From the NCBI GenBank assembly GCA_018827205.1, contig JAHJXZ010000111.1, positions 1 to 44,895 of the forward strand: 44,895 nucleotides of DNA. The letters run 5' to 3'. Positions 1 through 8,613 of this stretch are shown here, piece after piece. Below the pieces are notes generated by a model. That model saw only the letters and a list, made by a program, of their open reading frames with translations. It had not been told where the DNA came from and made no database searches. The stretch's first letter is position 1; every line of letters begins with the position of its first letter. This DNA is from Gammaproteobacteria bacterium (GTDB lineage: Bacteria; Pseudomonadota; Gammaproteobacteria; Pseudomonadales; Pseudomonadaceae). Made by a program: the position numbers and the translations under genes.

Positions 1-2271
1 CGCGCCGATCTGACAGTTATCACCAACTTGATGGAAAGCCGTACCATCGCCGGCCCCGAGCGCCTGCGCCAACGCATGCAGGCGGTCACCAGCACCGAGC
101 AAATGTGGCCGAGCAAGCAGTTCTTCCTGGCCAAACACAAGGAACAGCGCGCCCGTCACGGCAAATACAACGACACCGAGTACAACCTGGAACCCAACGT
201 CAAAGGCTCGCCCGGTGGCCTGCGCGATATCCAGACCATTCTCTGGGTGGCGCGCCGGCATTTCGGCACGCTGAACCTGCACGCCATGGTCGGCCAGGGC
301 TTTTTGTTGGAAAGCGAATACGCCCTGCTCGCCTCCAGCCAGGAATTCCTCTGGAAGGTGCGCTACGCCCTGCACATGCTCGCCGGCCGCGCCGAAGACC
401 GCCTGCTGTTCGATCACCAGAGCAGGGTTGCCGCCCTGCTCGGCTATGAAGACAGCGACAGCAAGCGTGCCATCGAACGCTTTATGCAGAAGTACTACCG
501 CGTGGTGATGGCGATCGCCGAATTGAGCGACCTGATTGTCCAGCACTTTGAAGAGCAGATCCTCAACGCTGGCGAAATCGGCCAGGCCACGCCGCTTAAC
601 AGTCGTTTCCTGCTGCGTGATGGCTATATCGAAGTCGCGCACCCCAATGTGTTCAAACGTACGCCGTTCGCCATCATGGAAATCTTCGTGCTGATGGCGC
701 AGCACCCGGATATCAAAGGCGTGTGCGCCAACAGCATTCGCCTGCTGCGCGAACACCGTCACCTGATCGACGACGATTTCCGCCGCGACATCCGCAACAC
801 CAGTCTGTTTGTCGAGCTATTCAAAAGCCCGCAAGGCATTCACCGCAACCTGCGGCGGATGAACCGTTACGGCATCCTCGGCCTGTATCTGCCGGAGTTC
901 GGCCATATCGTCGGACAGATGCAGCACGACCTGTTCCACATCTATACGGTCGATGCGCACACGCTGAACCTGATCAAGCACCTGCGTAAGTTCAAGTGGA
1001 CCGAGCTCGCGGAAAAATTCCCCCTGGCCAGCAAGCTGATCGACAAGCTGCCCAAGCCCGAGCTGATCTATATGGCCGGGCTGTACCACGACATCGGCAA
1101 AGGCCGTGGCGGCGACCATTCGGAACTCGGCGCGGTGGATGCCGAAGCCTTCTGCGTGCGCCATCAGCTGCCCAACTGGGACTCCAAGTTGATCGTCTGG
1201 CTGGTGCAGCACCACCTGGTAATGTCCACCACCGCACAGCGCAAAGACTTGTCTGACCCGCAGGTAATTTTCGATTTCGCCCGCCTGGTCGGCGACCAGA
1301 CCCGCCTGGATTACCTCTATGTGCTGACCGTGGCCGACATCAACGCCACCAACCCCAGCTTGTGGAACTCCTGGCGCGCCAGCCTGCTGCGCCAGCTGTA
1401 TACCGAGACCAAGCGTGCACTGCGCCGCGGCCTGGAAAACCCGCTGGACCGCGAAGAGCAGATCCGCCTGACCCAAATTGCTGCGCTGGACATCCTGGTG
1501 CGCGGCGGCACCGACCCAGATGACGCCGAGCAACTCTGGTCGCAACTGGGTGACGACTACTTCCTGCGCCACACGGCATCTGACGTCGCCTGGCACAGCG
1601 AGGCGATCCTGCAGCACGCCAACAACAGCGATCCGCTGGTGCTGATCAAGGAAACCACCCAACGCGAGTTCGAGGGCGGCACGCAGATATTCATCTACGC
1701 CCAGGATCAGCACGACTTCTTCGCCGTGACCGTGGCCGCTATGGCCCAGCTCAACCTAAACATCCATGACGCGCGGATTCTCACCTCCACCAGCCAATTC
1801 ACCCTCGATACCTACATCGTGCTCGAAGGCGAAGGCGGCTCGATTGGTGAGAACCCGGCGCGAATCAAAGAGATTCGCCAAGGTCTGATCGACACCCTGA
1901 AAAATCCAGACGACTACCCGAACATCATTCAGCGCCGCGTACCGCGCCAGCTCAAGCACTTTGCTTTTGCGCCGCAGGTAACCATCCATAACGATGCACA
2001 CCGACCAGTGACCATCCTCGAAGTCACTGCCCCCGACCGTCCCGGCTTGCTGGCACGGATCGGGCGAATCTTCCTCGACTTCGACCTGTCGCTGCAGAAC
2101 GCCAAGATCGCCACACTGGGCGAGCGGGTGGAAGACGTGTTCTTCGTCACCGATGCGCATAACCAGCCGCTGTCCGACCCCGAGCTGTGCATGCGCCTGC
2201 AGGAAACCATGGTTGCGCAACTGTCCGATGCGCCAGGCACGCAGGCCGAACCAAGCCGAATCGTTATTTAA
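1..2271 (+). CDS. glnD: GlnD, PII uridylyltransferase/uridylyl-removing enzyme (5' truncated)
   Basis: Bifunctional nitrogen sensor that uridylylates PII (GlnB/GlnK) when glutamine is low and removes UMP when it is high. The frame is open from base 1, so the start lies outside the window; 756 residues are visible of a family that is about 900 long. The missing part is most of the N-terminal nucleotidyltransferase domain. Visible are the end of that domain ([13 protein letters not shown]), the GlnD linker region, the HD hydrolase domain with [15 protein letters not shown] around 1087-1125, and two C-terminal ACT domains (about 1680-1790 and 2005-2200, the latter with [17 protein letters not shown]) that sense glutamine. 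It reads intact to the TAA at 2269. dapC starts 68 bp downstream, the order usual in Pseudomonas. Confidence 0.97.
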   Translation, partial: RADLTVITNLMESRTIAGPERLRQRMQAVTSTEQMWPSKQFFLAKHKEQRARHGKYNDTEYNLEPNVKGSPGGLRDIQTILWVARRHFGTLNLHAMVGQGFLLESEYALLASSQEFLWKVRYALHMLAGRAEDRLLFDHQSRVAALLGYEDSDSKRAIERFMQKYYRVVMAIAELSDLIVQHFEEQILNAGEIGQATPLNSRFLLRDGYIEVAHPNVFKRTPFAIMEIFVLMAQHPDIKGVCANSIRLLREHRHLIDDDFRRDIRNTSLFVELFKSPQGIHRNLRRMNRYGILGLYLPEFGHIVGQMQHDLFHIYTVDAHTLNLIKHLRKFKWTELAEKFPLASKLIDKLPKPELIYMAGLYHDIGKGRGGDHSELGAVDAEAFCVRHQLPNWDSKLIVWLVQHHLVMSTTAQRKDLSDPQVIFDFARLVGDQTRLDYLYVLTVADINATNPSLWNSWRASLLRQLYTETKRALRRGLENPLDREEQIRLTQIAALDILVRGGTDPDDAEQLWSQLGDDYFLRHTASDVAWHSEAILQHANNSDPLVLIKETTQREFEGGTQIFIYAQDQHDFFAVTVAAMAQLNLNIHDARILTSTSQFTLDTYIVLEGEGGSIGENPARIKEIRQGLIDTLKNPDDYPNIIQRRVPRQLKHFAFAPQVTIHNDAHRPVTILEVTAPDRPGLLARIGRIFLDFDLSLQNAKIATLGERVEDVFFVTDAHNQPLSDPELCMRLQETMVAQLSDAPGTQAEPSRIVI

Positions 2272-2339
2272 AGCCCCTTATTACCCTTGAGCCGCCCACC
2301 ATCCTCGATGCGGGCGCTGGCAGACCTCAGGAAGCAACA

Positions 2340-3537
2340 ATGAACGACGCGTTAAACCAGCTGCAGCCCTACCCGTTTGAAAAGCTCCGCGCACTGCTAG
2401 GCAGCGTGCAGGTAACCGCTGGCAAAAGCCCGATCGCCCTATCGATTGGTGAGCCCAAGCACCGTTCGCCGGAGTTTGTCGCCGAGGCGTTGCGCGCTAA
2501 CCTCGACCAGCTTGCGGTCTACCCGACCACCCTGGGCATCCCGGCCCTGCGGGAAGCCATCGCCAACTGGTGCAGCCAACGCTTTGGTCTGCCGGCCGAC
2601 GTGCTTGACCCAGCGCGCCATGTGCTGCCGGTCAATGGCACCCGCGAAGCACTGTTCGCCTTTACCCAGGCCGTGGTCAAACGCGATGTCGATGGCCTGG
2701 TCGTCAGCCCCAATCCCTTCTATCAAATCTATGAAGGCGCAGCTTTCCTCGCCGGCGCGCAGCCGCACTACCTGCCCTGCTTGGAAGAGCACGGCTTCAA
2801 TCCGGATTTCGACGCCGTCAGCGATGAAATCTGGCAGCGCTGTCAGATCCTCTTTCTCTGCTCGCCCGGCAACCCCACCGGCGCACTGATCCCGCTGCCG
2901 ACGCTGAAGAAGCTGATCGCCCTGGCCGACAAGTTCGATTTCGTGATCGCTGCGGATGAGTGTTACAGCGAACTGTATTTTGATGAAGGCAACCCGCCGG
3001 CCGGCCTGCTGAGCGCCTGCGCCGAACTGGGCCGTAGTGATTTCAAACGCTGCGTGGTGTTCCACAGCCTGTCCAAGCGCTCCAACCTACCTGGCCTGCG
3101 CTCGGGTTTTGTCGCTGGCGACGCCGACATTCTGAAATCATTCCTGCTGTACCGTACCTACCACGGCTGCGCCATGCCGGTACAAACCCAGCTGGCCAGC
3201 GTTGCCGCCTGGAACGACGAAGCCCACGTCAAAGCCAACCGCGATCTGTATCGCGAGAAGTTTGACGCAGTGCTGGCGATTCTCGATGGCGTACTGGGGT
3301 GTACAGCGCCCTGATGGCGGCTTTTACCTATGGGCGAAAACCCCGATAGACGATGAAACATTTACCCGCGAGCTGTTTGCCCGCGAGCATGTCACCGTGG
3401 TGCCCGGCTCGTACCTGTCGCGCGCAGTGGACGGCCACAACCCAGGCGCCGGCCGCGTGCGCATGGCCCTGGTCGCGCCGCTGGCCGAGTGTGTGGCAGC
3501 AGCCGAACGTATCCGCGATTTTGTGAAGAGCCTCTGA
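2340..3537 (+). pseudogene. dapC: DapC, N-succinyl-diaminopimelate aminotransferase, broken by a one-base frameshift
   Basis: PLP-dependent class I/II aminotransferase that makes N-succinyl-LL-2,6-diaminopimelate in the lysine/peptidoglycan pathway. ATG at 2340 is chosen because AGGA sits about 8 bp upstream and the protein begins MNDALNQLQPYPFEKL; the frame is open further upstream only by chance. PLP lysine is K246 in SLSKRSNLPG. The first frame stops at 3314 after VLGCTAP, while the family C-terminus (VQRPDGGFYLWAKTP to IRDFVKSL) continues in the next frame to 3537. One extra base near 3290-3301, around CTGGGGTGTACAG, explains this: removing it gives a continuous 398-residue protein, the normal length. 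No residues are lost, so a sequencing or assembly indel is the likeliest cause. A recent real mutation rescued by ArgD is possible. Confidence 0.9.
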
Positions 3538-3884
3538 TGACTAAGACCCTGTTTGGCATAAAAGCCTGCGACACCATGAAAAAAGCCCGCACCTGGCTCG
3601 ACGAGCACGGGGTAAGCTACGCCTTTCATGATTACAAAGCCTGCGGCATTGACCGTGGCAACCTGGAAAAGTGGTGCAATGAGCATGGTTGGGAAACCAT
3701 CCTGAACCGTGCAGGCACCACCTTCCGCAAGCTGGACGAGGCGCAGAAAAGCGACCTCGATCAGCACAAGGCGATCGAACTGATGCTCGCCCAACCGTCG
3801 ATGATCAAACGCCCGGTGCTGGATCTCGGCAACAAGACCCTGGTTGGCTTCAAAGCCGACCGTTATGCCGCCGAACTGGTTTGA
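3537..3884 (+). CDS. ArsC/Spx-like small reductase (YffB family)
   Basis: A 115-residue thioredoxin-fold protein of the ArsC/Spx superfamily. It starts MTKTLFGIKACDTMKKA, with the family's single N-terminal cysteine (C11) in a GIKxCDT motif, and has the conserved RPVLDLGNKTLVGF segment near the end. This matches YffB-type proteins, thought to be glutathione-dependent thiol reductases; true arsenate reduction is not implied. The ATG overlaps the dapC TGA by one base (TGATGA), so translation is probably coupled to dapC, and dapD follows 39 bp downstream. Members of this family are found between dapC and dapD in other Pseudomonas. Its physiological substrate cannot be read from the sequence. Confidence 0.88.
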   Translation: MTKTLFGIKACDTMKKARTWLDEHGVSYAFHDYKACGIDRGNLEKWCNEHGWETILNRAGTTFRKLDEAQKSDLDQHKAIELMLAQPSMIKRPVLDLGNKTLVGFKADRYAAELV

Positions 3885-3923
3885 ACCCGTCGGCCCACAC
3901 GAATTTGCGGTAAGGAAAACAGC

Positions 3924-4958
3924 ATGAGCACAACCCTCTTCAGCCTGGCTTTCGGCGTTGGCACCCAGAACCGTCAGAGCAACTGGCTGGAAGTCTTCTA
4001 CGCCCAGCCACTGCTCAACCCGGCCAGTGAACTGGTCGCCAAAGTAATCGAGAAAATCGATTACCAGGGCGGCAACCACGCCATCATGATTAGCAACAAC
4101 CAGGCCGGCGATCTGGCCGAAGCGCTGAAAAATATCGATGCTGCGCAATCTGCCCTGCTCACCCGCCTGGCCGAGAGTCAGAAGCCGCTAGTAGTCACTC
4201 TGCTCGCCGAAGACAGCGTACTGACCAGCACCCCTGAGGCCTACCTCAAGCTGCACCTGCTGTCGCACCGCCTGGTTAAACCACATGGCTTGAACCTCAC
4301 CGGTATCTTTCCACTGCTGCCGAATGTGGCCTGGACCAGCCAGGGTGCAATCGACCTTCTGGAGCTGGCCGAGCGCCAACTGGAAGCCCGCCTGAAAGGC
4401 GAGCTGCTGGAAGTGTTCTCGGTGGACAAGTTCCCGAAAATGACCGACTACGTGGTACCGGCTGGCGTGCGTATTGCTGACAGCGCCCGTATCCGTCTGG
4501 GCGCCTACGTGGGCGAAGGCACCACCGTGATGCACGAAGGCTTCGTTAACTTCAATGCCGGTACCGCCGGCCCAGGCATGATCGAAGGCCGCGTGTCTGC
4601 GGGCGTATTCGTCGGCAAGGGCTCGGACCTCGGCGGCGGCTGCTCGACCATGGGCACCCTGTCCGGTGGCGGCAATATCGTGATTTCCGTCGGCGAAGGC
4701 TGCCTGATCGGCGCCAATGCCGGTATCGGCATTCCGCTGGGCGATCGCAACACCGTGGAATCCGGCCTGTACATCACCGCAGGTACCAAGGTGGCGCTGC
4801 TCGATGCGGACAACCAACTGGTCAAGGTACTCAAAGCCCGTGACCTGGCGGGTCAGCCGGACCTGCTGTTCCGCCGTAACTCGCAAACTGGTGCCGTGGA
4901 GTGCAAAACCCACAAGTCGGCGATTGAACTGAACGAAGCCCTGCACGCGCACAACTAA
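3924..4958 (+). CDS. dapD: DapD, tetrahydrodipicolinate N-succinyltransferase
   Basis: Transfers succinyl from succinyl-CoA to tetrahydrodipicolinate, the committed step of the succinylase branch of DAP/lysine synthesis; its product feeds DapC, encoded just upstream. The protein is 344 residues, the long gammaproteobacterial DapD form. The C-terminal half shows the hexapeptide-repeat left-handed beta-helix (RIADSARIRLGAYVGEGTTVM, then GGGCSTMGTLSGGGNIVISVGEGCLIGANAGIGIPLGD). ATG 3924 is preceded by AAGGA (3912-3916). A strong hairpin terminator follows 17 bp after the stop. dapC, the ArsC-like gene and dapD look like one transcription unit. Confidence 0.97.
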   Translation: MSTTLFSLAFGVGTQNRQSNWLEVFYAQPLLNPASELVAKVIEKIDYQGGNHAIMISNNQAGDLAEALKNIDAAQSALLTRLAESQKPLVVTLLAEDSVLTSTPEAYLKLHLLSHRLVKPHGLNLTGIFPLLPNVAWTSQGAIDLLELAERQLEARLKGELLEVFSVDKFPKMTDYVVPAGVRIADSARIRLGAYVGEGTTVMHEGFVNFNAGTAGPGMIEGRVSAGVFVGKGSDLGGGCSTMGTLSGGGNIVISVGEGCLIGANAGIGIPLGDRNTVESGLYITAGTKVALLDADNQLVKVLKARDLAGQPDLLFRRNSQTGAVECKTHKSAIELNEALHAHN

Positions 4959-4975
4959 GCGCCCCGCAGTTGCCA

Positions 4976-5008
4976 CAGGCCGGGCCCATGCCCGGCCTGT
5001 CTATTTAT
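4976..5008 (+). terminator. Rho-independent terminator after dapD
   Basis: Perfect 10-bp stem CAGGCCGGGC (4976-4985) with GCCCGGCCTG (4990-4999), 4-base loop CCAT, followed by a T-rich stretch TCTATTTAT. It lies 17 bp after the dapD stop and before the csdA start chosen here, which argues against the longer csdA frame beginning at 4970. Confidence 0.85.
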
Positions 5009-5041
5009 ACTCAACAGACAGTTCCTGCGGTGCCGAAGCCA

Positions 5042-6247
5042 ATGTCACTGATCTCACCCTGGCGTGCTGACTTCCCTGGTATCCAGGCCCTTGCGGCCGA
5101 AGGCCAGATCTATCTGGACAGCGCCGCCACCGCGCAAAAACCCCAGGCCATGCTCGATGCCCTGCTCGGCTATTACGCCGGCGGCGCAGCCAATGTGCAC
5201 CGTGCCCAGCATCTGCCAGGCGAACGCGCCACCCGCGCCTTCGAAGCCACCCGGGAAAAGGCTGCACGCTGGCTTAATGCGCTCGCTGCGCAGCAGATCC
5301 TCTTTACCCGCAGCGCCACCGAGGCGTTCAACCTGCTGGCCTACGGTCTGGAGCAGCGCCTGCAGCCCGGTGACGAGATCGCCATCAGCGCCCTGGAGCA
5401 TCACGCCAATCTACTGCCCTGGCAGCAACTGGCACTGCGTCGGCAGCTCAAGCTGGTGGTGCTGCCGCTGGATAACCACGGCCTGATCGATCTTGCGCAC
5501 GCCGCTCAGCTGATAGGCCCGCGCACTCGCCTGCTGGCGGTCAGTCAGTTGTCCAACGTGCTTGGTTGCTGGCAGCCGCTGGAGCCGTTACTGGCCCTTG
5601 CACAGGCGCAGGGCGCGCTGACCCTGGTCGATGGCAGCCAAGGCGTGGTACATGGCCGCCAGGATATGCAAGCGCTGGGCTGCGATTTCTATATCTGCTC
5701 CAGCCACAAGCTCTATGGCCCGGACGGTGTAGGCCTGCTCTATGGCCGCCCGCAGGCCCTGGAACAGCTGGCGCATTGGCAATTTGGCGGCGAGATGCTG
5801 CTGCACACCGACTACTACAACGCCAGCTTTCGCCCTGCGCCATTAGGCTTTGAGGCCGGTACGCCGCCAATTGCCTCGGTGATCGCCTTAGGTGCCAGCC
5901 TGGATTACCTGAGCAACCTCGACGCCAATGCCGTCAGCAGCCATGAAGCGGCCCTGCATAGCCAGCTGATCACTGGGCTGCAGCAGCGCCAGGGCCTGAG
6001 CCTGCTCGGCACACCGACTGTCGCCTTGGCCAGCTTTGTGGTCGGGGGGGTGCACCACGCTGACCTTGCTCACCTGCTGACCGAACAAGGCATCGCCGTG
6101 CGCGCCGGCCATCACTGCGCCATGCCGCTGCTGCAGGGCCTCGGCCTGAGCGGAGCGATTCGCGTGTCTCTGGGGCTGTATAACGACGCCAGTGACCTGC
6201 AGCGTTTTTTCAACGCACTGGATCAGGCCCTGGAGCTGCTGCAGTGA
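5042..6247 (+). CDS. csdA: CsdA-type cysteine desulfurase (SufS/CsdA class)
   Basis: PLP enzyme that takes sulfur from cysteine as an enzyme persulfide and passes it to a SufE-like acceptor. Class V aminotransferase fold, 401 residues from ATG 5042 (MSLISPWRADFPGI), the same length as E. coli CsdA. The PLP lysine is K223 in SSHKLYGPDG and the persulfide cysteine is C359 in RAGHHCAMPLL, on the short loop typical of group II desulfurases. The frame is open back to 4970, but that part overlaps the dapD terminator. The next gene, a SufE-like partner, overlaps its stop by 4 bp, and tcdA/csdL lies 1.3 kb away. Together these make a CSD (CsdA-CsdE-CsdL) set rather than an isc or suf cluster. Confidence 0.93.
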   Translation: MSLISPWRADFPGIQALAAEGQIYLDSAATAQKPQAMLDALLGYYAGGAANVHRAQHLPGERATRAFEATREKAARWLNALAAQQILFTRSATEAFNLLAYGLEQRLQPGDEIAISALEHHANLLPWQQLALRRQLKLVVLPLDNHGLIDLAHAAQLIGPRTRLLAVSQLSNVLGCWQPLEPLLALAQAQGALTLVDGSQGVVHGRQDMQALGCDFYICSSHKLYGPDGVGLLYGRPQALEQLAHWQFGGEMLLHTDYYNASFRPAPLGFEAGTPPIASVIALGASLDYLSNLDANAVSSHEAALHSQLITGLQQRQGLSLLGTPTVALASFVVGGVHHADLAHLLTEQGIAVRAGHHCAMPLLQGLGLSGAIRVSLGLYNDASDLQRFFNALDQALELLQ

Positions 6248-6657
6248 ACCTACCCGCCAACGCCCAGACTGCGCTGCAAGCCTTTAGCGCCTGCCCCGGT
6301 TGGGAACAGCGCGCACGCTTGTTAATGCAATGGGGCGACCAGCTTGCCCCGCTCAGCGACGACGAACGTTGTGAAGCCAACCGAGTACAGGGTTGTGAAA
6401 GTCAGGTGTGGCTAGTGGGCGAGCGCAACGGTGCACACTGGCAGTTTCGCGCCAGCAGTGATGCACGCCTGTTGCGTGGCCTGCTTGCGCTGCTGCTGGC
6501 ACGGGTCAATAGCCTGGCACAGACCGAACTGGCACAGCTGGATCTGCCGGACTGGTTTACCCAGCTTGGCCTCGCCCGCCACCTGTCACCTTCGCGCAGC
6601 AACGGCCTGCAGGCCGTGCTGATGCGGATGCAGCAATTGCTGGATGCAGGCGATTAA
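6244..6657 (+). CDS. csdE: CsdE, SufE-like sulfur acceptor
   Basis: Small SufE-family protein (137 residues) that accepts persulfide sulfur from the cysteine desulfurase. The acceptor cysteine is C51 in NRVQGCESQVWLVG, the family signature. The start is GTG 6244, overlapping the csdA TGA (6245-6247) by 4 bp, so translation is coupled and the two proteins form the desulfurase pair. Its TAA stop shares the palindrome TTAA (6654-6657) with the stop of the convergent solute-binding-protein gene, so the two genes overlap tail to tail by 4 bp. Confidence 0.92.
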   Translation: MNLPANAQTALQAFSACPGWEQRARLLMQWGDQLAPLSDDERCEANRVQGCESQVWLVGERNGAHWQFRASSDARLLRGLLALLLARVNSLAQTELAQLDLPDWFTQLGLARHLSPSRSNGLQAVLMRMQQLLDAGD

Positions 6658-7490
6658 GGCGCCGCGTGCCACTGATCGGCATTGCCGGAATACAAGGCCT
6701 GCTGCAGACGCTCCAGCTCACCGCTCTCGGCCAAGCGGCGTAAACCGGCATTGAATACCTTACGCAGCTGATCGGCCTGGGCATCACCTTTGCGAAACAA
6801 CAGGTGCAGCGGCTCGGTATTCAATACACGCGGATGATGGGTGATTGCAGCCCGCGCTTCGGGGGCAAATATGCGCCGCAGCATGGCGTAGCCCACGGCT
6901 CGATCCTGCGGATGAAAATCCACGCGCCCCAGCTCCAGCAGGCGAAAGCCGGTGTCTTCCTTGCCGCTTTGCTGCACTTGCAACTGCCCGCCCTGCACCG
7001 CCGCATCGAACTGCGGACCATAGGAGTAGCCCAGGGTGGTGGCGATGCTGAACGCCTTGAGGTCTTCCACATGCTGCCAATCGAGTGTTCGATCCTTACG
7101 CTGGAACAACACCACCTCACCCTTCACCACCGCATCGCTGCAGGTACTGACGCGCTGACGGGCGCTGTTGCAGATATAGGGCATTACCGCATCCAGACCG
7201 CCTTGCTCGAGCATCAGCAGGTTGCGGTCCCAGGGGTAATAGACGAACTCAACCTGATAACCCGCCGCCTTGAAGATGCCGCGCACCAGCCGCGACAAGG
7301 CGCCGCCATCCTCGCGTTGCTGATCGACATAGGGCACCCAGTCACCGGTGCCAATCCGCACAACCGGATCGGCGTGAACACTCAGACAGGCAGAAAACGC
7401 TGCAAACAGCAGTGCAAATCGCGGGATATGACGTAACACATGACGCAGCAGGGACAACACAGCACACCTCAATAACGCGAGAAACAGCAT
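6654..7490 (-). CDS. Orphan periplasmic solute-binding protein (SBP_bac_3 type)
   Basis: Exported protein of the amino-acid-type extracellular solute-binding family 3. An Arg-containing hydrophobic N-terminus (FALLFAAFSACLSVHA) looks like a signal peptide, followed by mature DPVVRIGTGDWVPYVDQQ and a YYPWDRNLLMLEQGGLDAVMPYI segment typical of these proteins. Two cysteines in YICNSARQRVSTCSD may form a disulfide. From ATG 7490 the product is 278 residues; a GTG ten codons later has a better Shine-Dalgarno (TTGAGG) and is a real alternative. No ABC permease or ATPase is nearby, so the ligand and role are unknown. It lies convergent to csdE and downstream of tcdA on the same strand. Confidence 0.82.
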   Translation of the reverse strand: MLFLALLRCAVLSLLRHVLRHIPRFALLFAAFSACLSVHADPVVRIGTGDWVPYVDQQREDGGALSRLVRGIFKAAGYQVEFVYYPWDRNLLMLEQGGLDAVMPYICNSARQRVSTCSDAVVKGEVVLFQRKDRTLDWQHVEDLKAFSIATTLGYSYGPQFDAAVQGGQLQVQQSGKEDTGFRLLELGRVDFHPQDRAVGYAMLRRIFAPEARAAITHHPRVLNTEPLHLLFRKGDAQADQLRKVFNAGLRRLAESGELERLQQALYSGNADQWHAAP

Positions 7491-7548
7491 ATCCCTGCTG
7501 AACAGCGACCTTAACCAGTCGTTTTTACAGATTCGTCAACACGCGCCG

Positions 7549-8364
7549 CTATGCATCAGGCGAGCGCGGCCGCTCCGCCGGTCGCCGCGTACCGGCGACC
7601 AATTTATCGACGATGCGCGCGGCAGCTACCATGCCGAACGTTGCGGTCACCATCATTACCGCACCAAAACCGCCGGCGCAGTCGAGCTTGACCCCTTCGC
7701 CGACAAAGCCCTTGTACTGACACACCGTGCCATCGGGTTTGGGATAGCGCAGCTGCTCGCTGGAGTACACGCACGGCACGCTGTAATTGCGCCCCGGGGT
7801 ACGCGAGAAACCATAATCGCGACGCAGAGTGGAGCGCACCTTGGAGGCCAGTGGATCGTTCCAGGTCTTGTTCAGGTCACCGACCTGGATCTGCGTCGGG
7901 TCAATCTGCCCGCCCGCACCGCCGGTGGTAATCACCTGAATCTTGCGCCGCTTGCACCAGGAAATAAGCGCGGCCTTAGCGTTGACGCTGTCGATGCAAT
8001 CGATCACGGCATCCAGGTGTTCGGTGATGTATTCGGCCATGGTCTCGCGGGTGACGAAATCCGCCACTGCATGTACCACGCAGGCCGGGTTGATGCTGCG
8101 AATACGCGCGGCCATCACCTCAACCTTTGGCTGGCCGACTGTGCTGTCCAGCGCATGCAGCTGGCGGTTGCTGTTGCTAACACAGACATCATCCAGGTCG
8201 AACAAGGAAATCTCGCCCACCCCGGAGCGCGCCAGCGCCTCAGCCGCCCAGGAACCCACACCGCCAATGCCGACCACCGCCACATGCGCAGCCGCCAGCC
8301 GCTCGGCGCCCTGACGACCATACAGGCGGGCGATCCCGGCAAAGCGTTGTTCATCCACAGGCAT
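7549..8364 (-). CDS. tcdA: TcdA (CsdL), tRNA threonylcarbamoyladenosine dehydratase
   Basis: E1-like ATP-dependent enzyme that cyclises t6A37 of ANN-decoding tRNAs to ct6A; in E. coli it works with the CsdA-CsdE sulfur relay. The protein is 271 residues with the ThiF/MoeB/E1 nucleotide-binding loop VVGIGGVGSWAAEALARSGVG and the conserved FDLDDVCVSNSNRQ, DAIDSVNAKAALI-type and TTGGAGGQIDPTQIQ segments. Start ATG 8364 (MPVDEQRFAGIARLYG) is preferred over an in-frame upstream ATG because it matches the family N-terminus and has GAGA-rich sequence just upstream. csdA/csdE lie nearby on the opposite strand, so the usual csdA-csdE-csdL operon is split here by one inserted gene and an inversion. Confidence 0.94.
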   Translation of the reverse strand: MPVDEQRFAGIARLYGRQGAERLAAAHVAVVGIGGVGSWAAEALARSGVGEISLFDLDDVCVSNSNRQLHALDSTVGQPKVEVMAARIRSINPACVVHAVADFVTRETMAEYITEHLDAVIDCIDSVNAKAALISWCKRRKIQVITTGGAGGQIDPTQIQVGDLNKTWNDPLASKVRSTLRRDYGFSRTPGRNYSVPCVYSSEQLRYPKPDGTVCQYKGFVGEGVKLDCAGGFGAVMMVTATFGMVAAARIVDKLVAGTRRPAERPRSPDA

Positions 8365-8613
8365 TCTTCTCTCTCGCAAGCCACAAGCGGCGCGCATTAT
8401 AGGTAGCTGGCGAGCTGCACCCAAGCATTGTCTTGGTCGCGACCTCGTTAACCGATGAACAGCAGTAGCACATAGCCACTAGCGGAACCTTCAAGGCCGC
8501 CTATCGTCCTATCAATATGCCGCCCCACCCTGCTATACAGCCCAATGGCGGCGGCGTAGCATGCGCCACCCGACGCTCGTCGCTTTTTTGCCCCTTCGCT
8601 GGACCTGCTCCCT

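Noticed and set aside
817..1713. Minus-strand open frame (298 codons) inside glnD
   Set aside because: glnD reads through with HD and ACT domains intact; the antisense frame has no family features.
3285..3320. Programmed frameshift in dapC
   Set aside because: The site lacks a recognisable slippery sequence, stimulatory hairpin or internal SD, and DapC is not known to use frameshifting. A sequence error or mutation is simpler.
4970..5041. Longer csdA start at 4970
   Set aside because: Those codons overlap the dapD terminator hairpin and add a non-family N-terminus; 401 residues from 5042 fits CsdA exactly.
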